Below, one piece after another: positions 24,749 to 32,667 of a stretch of 52,471 nucleotides of DNA (positions are counted from its first letter, which is position 1; each line of letters opens with the position of its first letter). The stretch lies in NCBI GenBank assembly GCA_002305725.1, contig DBQM01000004.1, positions 1 to 52,471 of the forward strand, in the 5' to 3' direction. The notes beneath the pieces are model-generated. The model searched no databases. It saw nothing but the letters and a program-made list of their open reading frames with translations, and was not told the DNA's origin. Source of the DNA: Ruminococcus sp. UBA1394 (GTDB lineage: Bacteria > Bacillota > Clostridia > Oscillospirales > Ruminococcaceae). Made by a program: the position numbers and the translations under genes.

Positions 24749-27073
24749 ATGAGTATATTAATACCGGCTGTCACAGCCGCAGTTTTCATTATAGTATCAG
24801 CCCTGGTCCTGATTCTGCTGCCGTGCCTTAAAAGTCAGAGAAACAAGATTCTCAAAGCAAGCGGTATTTTTCTTGGGGCGTCAATTGCATTTTTTATACT
24901 CTGCGGAATAATTCTGAACTCTTTCGTTGACTGCGAGTCAGCGCCGTCAGCAGTTTCACTTGTGATATTGTCCCTGGCGGCATATTTCGGTTTTGTGGGT
25001 TCACGCTTTGTTTCCCGTGAAAAACTGAAAAAGTTCGCTTTCAGAACCGGCGCTGCAGCGCTGGCGGTGTTCATTGCAGAGTTCTTTATTTTCAACTTCA
25101 AGAGCATTACATCTGACTCTGAAAAGTTTCTGGCTGATTACAGTTCAGCACAGACTGAAACACCGGATACTGTTCAGATAACCGATTCAGAAGTTATTTT
25201 CAGCGGTGACGGAAGCGTTATTTTTAATGTATCCTCTGAAAATATCAATGCTGTTGGACTTGATTTCAGAGGCGGGGATAAAAGCATTCTTTGCTCCGCT
25301 GACATAACAGACGAGAATTTATCCCAGACTTTTATCAATATCGGACAGAAATACACCACGTCGGACGGCGGAATTGCAGAGTTTTCCTTTAACACCTTCC
25401 AGAAGCTCCATGAAGTAAAAATAACCCTGTCAGACGTAAATGAACCTGTTACTGTTTCCTCCTGCATTTTCAGCACAGCGCTGCCTTTCAGATTTTCTGA
25501 TATAAGATTTATTGCGCTGTTTGCTTTTATTGCGGCGATATGCGCTGTAGTTACTTTTGAGCTGTATAAGACAGTCTACAGCTGCCGTTCATGGAAACAG
25601 AATATTTTAGTGGGCGCTGTGATACTTTTATGTGCAGCAGGAGTGTTTGCCCATTATCAGCCGGATCAGAAGCTTATTGACTATAAGGCCGCTGACATCA
25701 GCACATCTGACCCGTTTGTTCAGATGTTTGACGCCTGTCAGAAAGGTCAGGTCAGCCTTGACATTGAACCTCCTCAGGAACTTGTTCAGATGAACAATCC
25801 TTATGACACTACAAAGAGGTCAATGCTCGGGGTCTGGTATGAATGGGACAGAGCGTTCTATAACGGAAAATATTATTCCTATTACGGCATTGCTCCGGTA
25901 CTGACATTTTATTATCCTTTTTATAAGATAACAGGCAAGCTGCCTACCCTTAACATATCTAATATTTTCTTTTCAGCGCTTTCGATGATTTTCCTCTGCA
26001 TGGCTATACTCGCTTTTGTAAAGAAATACATCAAAAAGCCAAACCTGCTCCTGCTCATACTTACAATGACGGCGGCGTGCTTTGCCTCGGGCGGCTATTT
26101 CCTTACAGCGTGTTCGAGCCTTTACACTCTGCCGGGCGCTGCCGGTTCGTGTTTCCTTTATCTGTGTCTGTGGGCAGGATTTGAGGCGTGCAATCGTAAA
26201 AAGGCTGTCTGGAAATATATTTTCTTTGCAGTTTCCGGTATTGCATTTGTACTCTGTGTTGCCTCAAGACCAACAAGAGCGCTGAGCGCACTGATTCTTG
26301 CACCGGCATTTCTCGGAATCATCTTCAGCAAAGAGCTTAAAATCAAAGAGAAGATATCCCAGGCGGCGTCATTTATGGTACCTGTTATTGCAGGCGTTGC
26401 CGGAATAATGGCTTATAACTATGCAAGATTTGACTCTCCTTTTGAATTCGGAGCGGTTTATCAGCTTACAGTCAGCGACGTTCATGCAAATGTAACAACG
26501 CTTTCATCTCTGCCTTATGCGATAATCTATTATTTCTTCCAGCCATTTGAAATGATGAAAGTATTCCCGTTTTTCAAATCTTCATACACTGAAATTTCCG
26601 GCTTTGGCAGGTATATTTACGGCGATTCCTCACACGGCGCACTTATGTATCCGCTTATTTTTGCAGGCGTTGCAATACTTCCGTTTTTCCTTTATCAGTT
26701 CAGACGGAAAAAGGGTACAAAATTCATTTACAATGATGACTGCATCAAACGTTATACCTATGCATTCATGATAGTACTTGCAGTTTTGCTGGCATGGCTT
26801 GATTTCTGCATGGGCGGCGTTATTTTAAGCTATGTATGCGATATTCTGCCTGTACTTGTAATGCTTTCAGTCTGGATTATCCTTGACACTAATCAGAAGC
26901 TTTGCGAAACACCTTCAGCCGCAGGAAAAAGCGTATGTATCTTTTCAGTTATCTCTATAGCAACTATTATGATTTCTGTTCTGGAACTGGTTTCAGTTTA
27001 CAGCTCCGGAGCTTCTGCTCCTCACCCGAATATCATTTATGCTTTGGAAGATCTGATTTGTTTCTGGAATTAA
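24749..27073 (+). CDS. Large polytopic membrane protein, possible GT-C-type glycosyltransferase
   Basis: The 774-residue protein has about four N-terminal hydrophobic segments, a soluble beta-rich region at about residues 115-245 (likely extracytoplasmic) and then about nine or ten more membrane segments. The loop DRAFYNGKYYSYYGIAPVLTFYYPF, here split as DRAFYNGKYYSYYG and IAPVLTFYYPF, is conserved-looking, with acidic residues ahead of it as in GT-C enzymes. I do not recognise a precise family. It is the third gene of the gtrA operon, eleven bases after the FAD gene, and is followed by a strong terminator. A lipid-linked sugar transferase is plausible but not shown. Confidence 0.7.
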   Translation: MSILIPAVTAAVFIIVSALVLILLPCLKSQRNKILKASGIFLGASIAFFILCGIILNSFVDCESAPSAVSLVILSLAAYFGFVGSRFVSREKLKKFAFRTGAAALAVFIAEFFIFNFKSITSDSEKFLADYSSAQTETPDTVQITDSEVIFSGDGSVIFNVSSENINAVGLDFRGGDKSILCSADITDENLSQTFINIGQKYTTSDGGIAEFSFNTFQKLHEVKITLSDVNEPVTVSSCIFSTALPFRFSDIRFIALFAFIAAICAVVTFELYKTVYSCRSWKQNILVGAVILLCAAGVFAHYQPDQKLIDYKAADISTSDPFVQMFDACQKGQVSLDIEPPQELVQMNNPYDTTKRSMLGVWYEWDRAFYNGKYYSYYGIAPVLTFYYPFYKITGKLPTLNISNIFFSALSMIFLCMAILAFVKKYIKKPNLLLLILTMTAACFASGGYFLTACSSLYTLPGAAGSCFLYLCLWAGFEACNRKKAVWKYIFFAVSGIAFVLCVASRPTRALSALILAPAFLGIIFSKELKIKEKISQAASFMVPVIAGVAGIMAYNYARFDSPFEFGAVYQLTVSDVHANVTTLSSLPYAIIYYFFQPFEMMKVFPFFKSSYTEISGFGRYIYGDSSHGALMYPLIFAGVAILPFFLYQFRRKKGTKFIYNDDCIKRYTYAFMIVLAVLLAWLDFCMGGVILSYVCDILPVLVMLSVWIILDTNQKLCETPSAAGKSVCIFSVISIATIMISVLELVSVYSSGASAPHPNIIYALEDLICFWN

Positions 27074-27079
27074 TTATTT

Positions 27080-27109
27080 AAGGGACGCTTAAAAAGGGCG
27101 TCCCTTTTT
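27080..27109 (+). terminator. Intrinsic terminator of the gtrA operon
   Basis: A 9-bp stem AAGGGACGC/GCGTCCCTT (27080-27088 with 27098-27106) with a 9-base loop runs into TTTTT. It starts 6 bases after the stop codon. Confidence 0.88.
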
Positions 27110-27165
27110 CAAATATCCGGGCAAGCAATGCTCAACTCTGCGACTGCGAAAATATGGGTTTATTT

Positions 27166-27195
27166 GTAGGGGCGACCATTGGTCGCCCGTTTTTT
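27166..27195. repeat. Palindrome TAGGGGCGACC/GGTCGCCC with T-run
   Basis: GGGCGACCA (27170-27178) and TGGTCGCCC (27180-27188) form a 9-bp perfect stem around one base, followed by GTTTTTT. It shares the GTAGGGGC start with the element at 36399 and the hairpin at 8-53. It may be a repeat unit that also works as a second terminator. Confidence 0.55.
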
Positions 27196-27294
27196 GTTTC
27201 TAAAATTTACATAACAAAAAACGAATAATTCAGAAAAATCTGAAAATACTAAAGCCATGAACATGAAAATGTTCTGAGAAACGAGGTGTAGAAT

Positions 27295-27510
27295 ATGTGG
27301 GACAAACTCGCATTGATTCTGCTGATAATCGGCGGAATTAACTGGGGTCTGGTAGGCATTTTCCGTTTCGACCTTGTTGCATGGCTCTTCGGAGGGACTG
27401 ATTCCATCATAAGCAGAGCGATTTATATTATTGTTGCAATTTCAGCAATATGGTGCATTTCTCTGCTTTTCAGGCCAAACGACAAGCTTATTGAAGCGAC
27501 AGACTCGTAA
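27295..27510 (+). CDS. DUF378 small membrane protein
   Basis: The 71-residue protein has two transmembrane helices. The family signature LLIIGGINWGLVGIFRFDLV covers the first helix and LFGG, AIYIIVAISAIW the second. Its function is unknown across bacteria. An ribosome binding site GAGGTG lies before the ATG. It stands alone between two terminators. Confidence 0.85.
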   Translation: MWDKLALILLIIGGINWGLVGIFRFDLVAWLFGGTDSIISRAIYIIVAISAIWCISLLFRPNDKLIEATDS

Positions 27511-27570
27511 GGACCTCAACCGGCAGTCAGCACTTAACAATGCCGCAGCTGAATGCCGAATACTTTAATC

Positions 27571-27610
27571 AAAAAAATTCCGGCTTGAAACGCAAAGCCG
27601 GAATTTTTTT
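27571..27610. terminator. Strong bidirectional terminator
   Basis: AAAAAAATTCCGGCTT (27571-27586) is fully complementary to AAGCCGGAATTTTTTT (27595-27610), giving a 16-bp stem including A- and T-tracts on both sides. It follows the DUF378 gene by 60 bases. Confidence 0.9.
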
Positions 27611-27631
27611 GAACATAACAAAGGAGGAATC

Positions 27632-27688
27632 ATGTTCTTATTTATATTAACGCCCCAAACAGGCGGAATTTTTGGTCTGCCTTTTTAG
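27632..27688 (+). CDS. Possible 18-residue peptide ORF with strong ribosome binding site
   Basis: An ATG at 27632 follows AAAGGAGG with 4-5 bases spacing, a very good ribosome binding site. It opens an 18-codon frame (MFLFILTPQTGGIFGLPF) ending in TAG at 27686. The DNA at its end, GGCGG...TCTGCCTTTTT, can fold as a weak terminator. It might be a leader peptide or a leftover gene start. Nothing similar is recognised. The rest of the 27511-27866 gap shows only the terminator at 27571. Confidence 0.3.
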   Translation: MFLFILTPQTGGIFGLPF

Positions 27689-27866
27689 ACACCGTGCACA
27701 CTGGCTCTTCAGGACAGGCAGTAAACCTTCTATATACCATAAATATTATTTCCTTTTTGGTATGATTACATTATATCCGTCTTTTATGGGAGATTTTTAA
27801 AGCCGGAAAGAAAATAAAGTGAAAAATGTGGGTGAAATGCATGATACTTACATTTCACCCTTCGAT

Positions 27867-28610
27867 TTAACCCATATAATTTTCAAATTCCTCTTTTGTA
27901 CCGTTGAATACATTGAGGTCAATAAACTTTTCTATTCCGTCATAACCCTCAAGACGTCCTCTGTTGCAGTACTGCCAGAATGTCCACTCTCTGCCGTCCG
28001 AAAGCTCCGCCTTTGTGAAAATACTCCTTATCCATATATCATTTTCTTCAAAATGATTTTTTATGTACCGGTTGTATGTAACGTCCGTTGCGTAGATAAC
28101 CGGATTCATACCGTAATACTCATAAAGCGCAGAGATGAGGTCATGCAGATTCTGCCTTGCCTTGTCCTCGTCCGGCGGATTGCTGCCGTTGCCGTTGTAG
28201 TACTCAACGTCGATTACCGGCGGCAGCATACCCTCTCTTTTTTCCACAGCCTTTATAAAATTTTCCGCCTGGGTTTTCCCCGGACTGTCAAAGCTGAAGA
28301 AATGGTACGCTCCCACTCTTATATCCGTTTCAGCGGAATTTTTATAATTTTCCGCAAAGTATTCGTCCGTATATCCGCTGCCCTCAGTGGCTTTGATAAA
28401 CGCAAAGCTTACATCCTGCGATTCAAGCTTTTTCCAGTCTATCGTCCCCTGATATGAGGACACATCCACTCCCCTTACCGGATATTTTTTCTTTGAGGGC
28501 GTATTGAACCAGATTATGCCGTTATACCAGAGCACAGCTACAATATAAAAAACAGCCAGAATTATAATCAGCGCAAAACCCAGCTTATGACGTTTTCTGA
28601 ATCTCACCAT
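27867..28610 (-). CDS. GH25 lysozyme (N-acetylmuramidase), membrane-anchored
   Basis: The 247-residue protein has an N-terminal transmembrane anchor (about residues 10-30) and a GH25 domain from about residue 45. Catalytic motifs are GVDVSSYQG with Asp49, FIKATEG, and PPVIDVEYY with Asp134 and Glu136. It cleaves the beta-1,4 bond of peptidoglycan outside the cell. It ends the row SLOG, LCP-like, TatD, GH25 and follows TatD by 2 bases. The hydrophobic start could be an uncleaved signal; a lipobox is absent. Confidence 0.9.
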   Translation of the reverse strand: MVRFRKRHKLGFALIIILAVFYIVAVLWYNGIIWFNTPSKKKYPVRGVDVSSYQGTIDWKKLESQDVSFAFIKATEGSGYTDEYFAENYKNSAETDIRVGAYHFFSFDSPGKTQAENFIKAVEKREGMLPPVIDVEYYNGNGSNPPDEDKARQNLHDLISALYEYYGMNPVIYATDVTYNRYIKNHFEENDIWIRSIFTKAELSDGREWTFWQYCNRGRLEGYDGIEKFIDLNVFNGTKEEFENYMG

Positions 28611-28612
28611 GC

Positions 28613-29383
28613 TTAATTTATCCCGAAAAACTCATGAGCATTGCAGTTGGTGATATCCAGCATTTCCTGCACGCTCATACCTTTGATTTCTGCTGCCTTT
28701 TCTGCCGTTTTTGCAATCATGCTGCTGTCACAGCGCTGTCCTCTGAAAGGCTCCGGCGCCATGTAGGGACAGTCCGTTTCAAGCATAAGCCTGTCAGCCG
28801 GTACTTCTGCAAGGGCTTTGAGAGCTTTTTTTGCATTTTTAAAGGTCAGCACTCCTGTAAAGCTTATGTACATACCAAGAGAAATTACCTCTTTTGCCGT
28901 TTCCGCCGAACCGCTGAAACAGTGAACAACTCCCTTTGGACGATACTTTCTGAGTATTTCCATAGTATCCTCATTTGCGTTTCGTGAGTGGACTATAACA
29001 GGAAGTCCCAGCGAATCTGCAAGTTCAAGCTGAGCGGTAAAAAGCTTTATCTGACGCTCCCTGTTGTAATTTTCATAGTGGTAGTCCAGACCGATTTCGC
29101 CGAGAGCCTTTATTTTCGGTGATTTTCCCAGCAGCTTTTCCAGCCCGTCTGTGAAATTGTCCGGAGTTTCAGCCTCTGCCTCCGGATGCACTCCACAGGC
29201 GGCGTACACATAATCATACTTCTCCGCAATTTCAACACATCTGTACGAATCCTCCATGGACGAGCCGACAGTTACAATATTGCTTACGCCTTTCTGCAGA
29301 AGTGATTTCAGCAGTTCATCACGGTCAGCGTCAAAGGCAGAGTCAGTATAATGCCCGTGGGAATCGAAAATATTATTCAGCAT
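28613..29383 (-). CDS. TatD-family metal-dependent hydrolase
   Basis: The 256-residue protein belongs to the TatD/YcfH family of metal-dependent nucleases or D-aminoacyl-tRNA deacylases. The metal-binding motifs are DSHGHYTDSAF near residue 8, GEIGLDYHYENY, VIVHSRNANEDT, GVVHCFSGS and LETDCPYMAP. The length is standard. The start overlaps the stop of the LCP-like gene by 11 bases, implying coupled translation. Confidence 0.92.
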   Translation of the reverse strand: MLNNIFDSHGHYTDSAFDADRDELLKSLLQKGVSNIVTVGSSMEDSYRCVEIAEKYDYVYAACGVHPEAEAETPDNFTDGLEKLLGKSPKIKALGEIGLDYHYENYNRERQIKLFTAQLELADSLGLPVIVHSRNANEDTMEILRKYRPKGVVHCFSGSAETAKEVISLGMYISFTGVLTFKNAKKALKALAEVPADRLMLETDCPYMAPEPFRGQRCDSSMIAKTAEKAAEIKGMSVQEMLDITNCNAHEFFGIN

Positions 29384-30437
29384 CGCTCTGAGCCTCCGTT
29401 TCAGGAATCATTGGCTGTAAGGTTTCTTCCTGCTGAGGTGATGTTGTTTCAACCACAAAATACTGTGCTATATCGTCAATAAATGACGTGTCAAGGATAA
29501 ATTTGTCAGAAGTCTGTGTACCGGACGGTGTTATGAATTTTGCACGGTCGGAAACAGTTTCATCATCATTCGGGTCGCTGTATTTCATAAGGAATTTGAC
29601 CGCATATTTTTCCTGCTGATAATCAAGTGCAGAAATATCGGTATCAGTTGCATTCACCATTACTTCAAACGTATTGTCAAGGTTATCAGCAATTCTTGCG
29701 CCGCTTGTCTGATTGGTCATAGCGGTAATAAGTGACGCTGCGGTTGAGATACGCTGTATTTCTCCGCCGCCAAAACCGCCGTAGCTTACTATCTTTTCGA
29801 TCTGATCCGGTGAGAGATACTGCAGACCGTCAGACTTCTTGAATCCCTCGATATTGCCCGGTACGGCAAAGTTTACACCGCCCATTATATTACAGAGCTT
29901 CTGGAATGATTCGGAATCAAAGACCATGTATCTGTCAATAGGTATTTCCAGAGAAAATTCCGCAGCAGCTTTTACATCTGCACCGCCGCCGGATTCATAA
30001 ATTTCAGTAAGCGACTTATTCTGCTGACCTGCAAGCATATTGTCCGGCAGACCGATAAACACTATCTGCTTGTGAACAGGCATAGAACGCATTATCATGA
30101 ATGTATAAGGCTCAGCTTTTACCTCTTTTTCCTCATCATCGCCGGTTTCTTCCCAGTCATAGGTTTCCTCGTCCTCTGAGCTTTCCTCGTCGGTGTCTTC
30201 TTCCTCTTCCTCGTCTTCTGAATCATCTATTGAATCGCTGAGGTCAAGAACAAAGAGTATCGTATGGCTGTCGCTGTCGGACAGAGCGCCTGCTTCGTTG
30301 GTCATAGTCAGCAGAGATGAGCTTTCGCTGTCGATCTTGTCGTAAATAATCATTGCAATACCGCCGATAATAATAAGGGATATAAGGAATGTCAGCAGAA
30401 ACGGAATTGCAATACTTCCGGATTTTTTCTTTTTCAT
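29373..30437 (-). CDS. Divergent LytR-CpsA-Psr (LCP)-like membrane protein with an acidic insert
   Basis: The 354-residue protein has a Lys-rich start and a transmembrane helix (about 10-32). It then resembles the LCP phosphotransferase domain: LTEIYESGGGADVKAAAEF, IPIDRYMVFDSESFQKLCNI, MGGVNFAVP and LQYLSPDQIEKIVSYG. LCP enzymes attach teichoic acids or glycans to peptidoglycan. Two oddities stand out. An insert at about 67-105 is almost all Asp, Glu and Ser, and the Arg-rich R-x-R motif that binds the polyprenyl pyrophosphate in true LCP proteins is not visible (IVSYGGFGGG replaces it). It may be a non-catalytic relative. AAGGAG precedes the ATG. Confidence 0.65.
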   Translation of the reverse strand: MKKKKSGSIAIPFLLTFLISLIIIGGIAMIIYDKIDSESSSLLTMTNEAGALSDSDSHTILFVLDLSDSIDDSEDEEEEEDTDEESSEDEETYDWEETGDDEEKEVKAEPYTFMIMRSMPVHKQIVFIGLPDNMLAGQQNKSLTEIYESGGGADVKAAAEFSLEIPIDRYMVFDSESFQKLCNIMGGVNFAVPGNIEGFKKSDGLQYLSPDQIEKIVSYGGFGGGEIQRISTAASLITAMTNQTSGARIADNLDNTFEVMVNATDTDISALDYQQEKYAVKFLMKYSDPNDDETVSDRAKFITPSGTQTSDKFILDTSFIDDIAQYFVVETTSPQQEETLQPMIPETEAQSDAE

Positions 30438-30577
30438 TTTTTATCTCCTTTCAGTCTTAAAACATACTGTTATTCATTTTTGGCTTTCAATATTCAAAAT
30501 GTTGAAAACTATGTGGAAAAGGTTGAAAGTTTTCCGGCTGACGGACAGACTGATTTGTCAATCGTCATTTTAACCAA

Positions 30578-31132
30578 TCAATCCAATAAAATCTGTGATT
30601 TTTTCTCAACATATCCTGCCGCCGCAGAAATATCTGAAACCTTTATAACGGAAAGCTCCAGTCCTTTTTTCCTTGCATAAGCAATAGTCTGACCTGTCCC
30701 GCTGCGGTAATCATCAACAACTGCTATAAGGCGGGAAGAATTGTCAACCATAAAACAGTTTCTTGCTTTGTAGCAGTTCCTTGAATAGCTGTCAGAAACA
30801 CAGATTATCTCGTCGGCTTTCTCCAGCACGTTATTGAGAGTCCACAGGTCCTCGCCCTTGAATGTACCTCCGTGCTCCGGATATGGCTTTGCACAGACAA
30901 GCTTTATATCCGGGAACTTTTTCTTTATATCTAAAACGGAATCAGCCGCCCAGAGGTCAACTCCTCTTGCAAGCCCCGAAATAAAGTATTTATAGCCGGA
31001 CTCCGCCGCAACATAAATACGGTAATAAAGCATACTTTTTATCATACTCAGCAGATTGTTGTTTATTTCGCCGTACCCGGGAAGCTTTTCCGGACGGTGT
31101 CCTGTAAAACACACTGTTTTTTCCTTTATCAT
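30578..31132 (-). CDS. SLOG-domain protein, DUF1273/YpsA type
   Basis: The 184-residue protein begins KTVCFTGHRPEKLPGYGE, the signature of the YpsA/DUF1273 group of SLOG (Rossmann-like) proteins, followed by FISGLARGVDLWAAD and DEIICVSDSY. Such proteins are thought to sense or process nucleotide ligands; the Bacillus YpsA affects cell division. The ATG at 31132 is used. A longer frame to 31210 is rejected because a promoter (-35 at 31210-31205, -10 at 31187-31182) covers that segment. Confidence 0.8.
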   Translation of the reverse strand: MIKEKTVCFTGHRPEKLPGYGEINNNLLSMIKSMLYYRIYVAAESGYKYFISGLARGVDLWAADSVLDIKKKFPDIKLVCAKPYPEHGGTFKGEDLWTLNNVLEKADEIICVSDSYSRNCYKARNCFMVDNSSRLIAVVDDYRSGTGQTIAYARKKGLELSVIKVSDISAAAGYVEKKSQILLD

Positions 31133-31181
31133 TTCATTAACAGTTCCTTTCGATTTAACTGCGTGATTTGATACATAAAAA

Positions 31182-31210
31182 AGTATAACATAATTTATAT
31201 TAAAATTCAA
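31182..31210 (-). promoter_or_regulatory. Promoter of the SLOG gene
   Basis: TTGAAT (31210-31205) and TATACT (31187-31182) on the - strand are 17 bp apart, 50 bases before the chosen start codon. Confidence 0.65.
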
Positions 31211-31215
31211 GATGC

Positions 31216-31263
31216 AGAAATATTTTTCAGACTATCGCAAGAAATATTTTTCAGACTATCGCA
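31216..31263. repeat. Exact 24-bp tandem duplication upstream of azlC
   Basis: The 24-mer beginning AGAAATATTTTTC and ending ACTATCGCA occurs twice without a gap (31216-31239 and 31240-31263). The second copy ends one base before the -35 element of the azlC promoter. It may be a duplicated regulator site or a recent slippage event. Confidence 0.85.
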
Positions 31264-31264
31264 A

Positions 31265-31293
31265 TTGCATTTCCGCCAAAAATATGGTATCAT
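31265..31293 (+). promoter_or_regulatory. Promoter of azlCD
   Basis: TTGCAT (31265-31270) and TATCAT (31288-31293) with a 17-bp spacer lie about 45 bases before the azlC start. Confidence 0.65.
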
Positions 31294-31339
31294 TAGAAAA
31301 GTGTGCCGAAAAATGAAAAATGGAAAGGTCTGAAGTCAA

Positions 31340-32044
31340 TTGAAATCGCAGTTTGTAAAAGGAATGTCACATGGTGTCCCCATAATGCTGGGATATCTTT
31401 CTGTTTCGTTCGGCTTTGGAATTATGGCAGTAAAAGCAGGACTGCCGGTATCTGCGGCGGTTCTGATATCAGCACTTAACCTTACTTCTGCCGGTCAGGC
31501 GGCAGGGGTTACGATTATAGCCGCAGGCGGTACTATAATTGAAATGATACTCACTCAGCTTACTATAAATATACGATATGCCCTCATGGCGCTTTCGCTT
31601 TCACAAAAGCTTGACAAGTCCTTTAAGCTGCCCCAGCGGCTTGCGGTTTCCTACGGAATAACCGACGAGATTTTTGCAGTAGCCTCAGCTCAGCCGGAAA
31701 AGCTTTCACCATTATACATGGCAGGACTTATATTGGTTTCATTTATCGGCTGGGTTTCGGGTACGTTCCTCGGAGCCGCCGCAGGACAGCTTCTGCCGAA
31801 ATCTCTGACCGACGCCATGGGAATCGTGCTTTACGGAATGTTTATCGCCATAATAATTCCGCCGTCAAGGAAGTCGAAAAAGGTGCTTACAGTCGTGGTG
31901 ATTGCAGCAGGCATAAGCATATTGTTCAGATATCTTATAACTGCGGTTTCCGGCGGATTCGCAGTAATAATCAGCGCTGTGGCGGCGTCTGCGGCAGGAG
32001 CACTGCTGTTTCCGGTAAATGACGGGGAGGAAGATGAAAAATGA
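31340..32044 (+). CDS. azlC: AzlC-family branched-chain amino acid permease
   Basis: The 234-residue membrane protein carries the AzlC motifs GVPIMLGYLSVSFGFGIMAV, NLTSAGQAAG and LTINIRYALMALSLSQKL. With AzlD it exports branched-chain amino acids. A TTG start at 31340 preceded by GGAAAGG at 11 bases fits the family N-terminus (KSQFVKGMSHGVPIMLGY). The stop overlaps the azlD start by four bases. Confidence 0.92.
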   Translation: MKSQFVKGMSHGVPIMLGYLSVSFGFGIMAVKAGLPVSAAVLISALNLTSAGQAAGVTIIAAGGTIIEMILTQLTINIRYALMALSLSQKLDKSFKLPQRLAVSYGITDEIFAVASAQPEKLSPLYMAGLILVSFIGWVSGTFLGAAAGQLLPKSLTDAMGIVLYGMFIAIIIPPSRKSKKVLTVVVIAAGISILFRYLITAVSGGFAVIISAVAASAAGALLFPVNDGEEDEK

Positions 32045-32340
32045 GCCTTATAATATACATAGCGGTCATGGCAGGGGTCACATACCTTATACGCATGATA
32101 CCCTTTACATTTTTCCGGCGAAAGATAAAGTCACGCTTTTTCCGCAGTTTCCTTTACTATATCCCCTATGCCGTACTCAGCGCAATGACTATTCCGGCAA
32201 TATTTTACTGCACAGGAAATGTCATAACAGCGGCGACAGGAACGGTTGTTGCCGTAATACTGGCATATTTCGACCTTCCGCTGATAGTCGTAGCCCTTGC
32301 GGCGTCGGGTACTGCGCTGATAACCGGATTTTTTGTTTAA
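32041..32340 (+). CDS. azlD: AzlD-domain protein
   Basis: The small membrane partner of AzlC has 99 residues and three hydrophobic segments. It shows AGVTYLIRMIPFTFFRRKI and FLYYIPYAVLSAMTIPAIFY, both typical. The ATGA overlap with azlC indicates coupled translation. Confidence 0.92.
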   Translation: MSLIIYIAVMAGVTYLIRMIPFTFFRRKIKSRFFRSFLYYIPYAVLSAMTIPAIFYCTGNVITAATGTVVAVILAYFDLPLIVVALAASGTALITGFFV

Positions 32341-32552
32341 GGCAACAGCGCATAATCAGCGGCTGACTTCTTAAAAGTTCACCGGTTTTATCCGTGCTTT
32401 TTCAGAGATGTTCACCTTAATATCATAATTTTATCACAAACAGAAGGCATAATATACTTGTCGGTTGAAAGACCGGCTGAGGTTAAAAGCAGTTGATAAG
32501 ATTGTTTTATAATTTCATCTCCTCTAATTATGTCACTCTCTTATTTTTACAA

Positions 32553-32584
32553 CCCCTTTGCGTTTCGCAGAGGGGCTTTTTTTG
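32553..32584 (+). terminator. Intrinsic terminator between azlD and the GH5 gene
   Basis: CCCCTTTGCG (32553-32562) pairs with CGCAGAGGGG (32566-32575) with one G-U pair and a TTT loop, followed by CTTTTTTTT. It lies 210 bases after azlD. Nothing else is seen in the 32341-32667 gap except the following promoter. Confidence 0.8.
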
Positions 32585-32605
32585 TAATTTTGTATCATTT
32601 TCGTC

Positions 32606-32634
32606 TTTACAAATCTGCTGATTCACGATATAAT
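32606..32634 (+). promoter_or_regulatory. Promoter of the split GH5 gene
   Basis: TTTACA (32606-32611) and TATAAT (32629-32634) are separated by 17 bp. The ribosome binding site AAGGAG and ATG at 32668 follow. Confidence 0.72.
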
Positions 32635-32667
32635 TATTCTATAACAACAAAAAGGAGAATTAAGGAA

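Noticed and set aside
30480..30577. AT-rich repeats TTGAAA/TTCAAC as DnaA boxes or an origin
   Set aside because: No TTATCCACA-type box is present and no replication genes are nearby.
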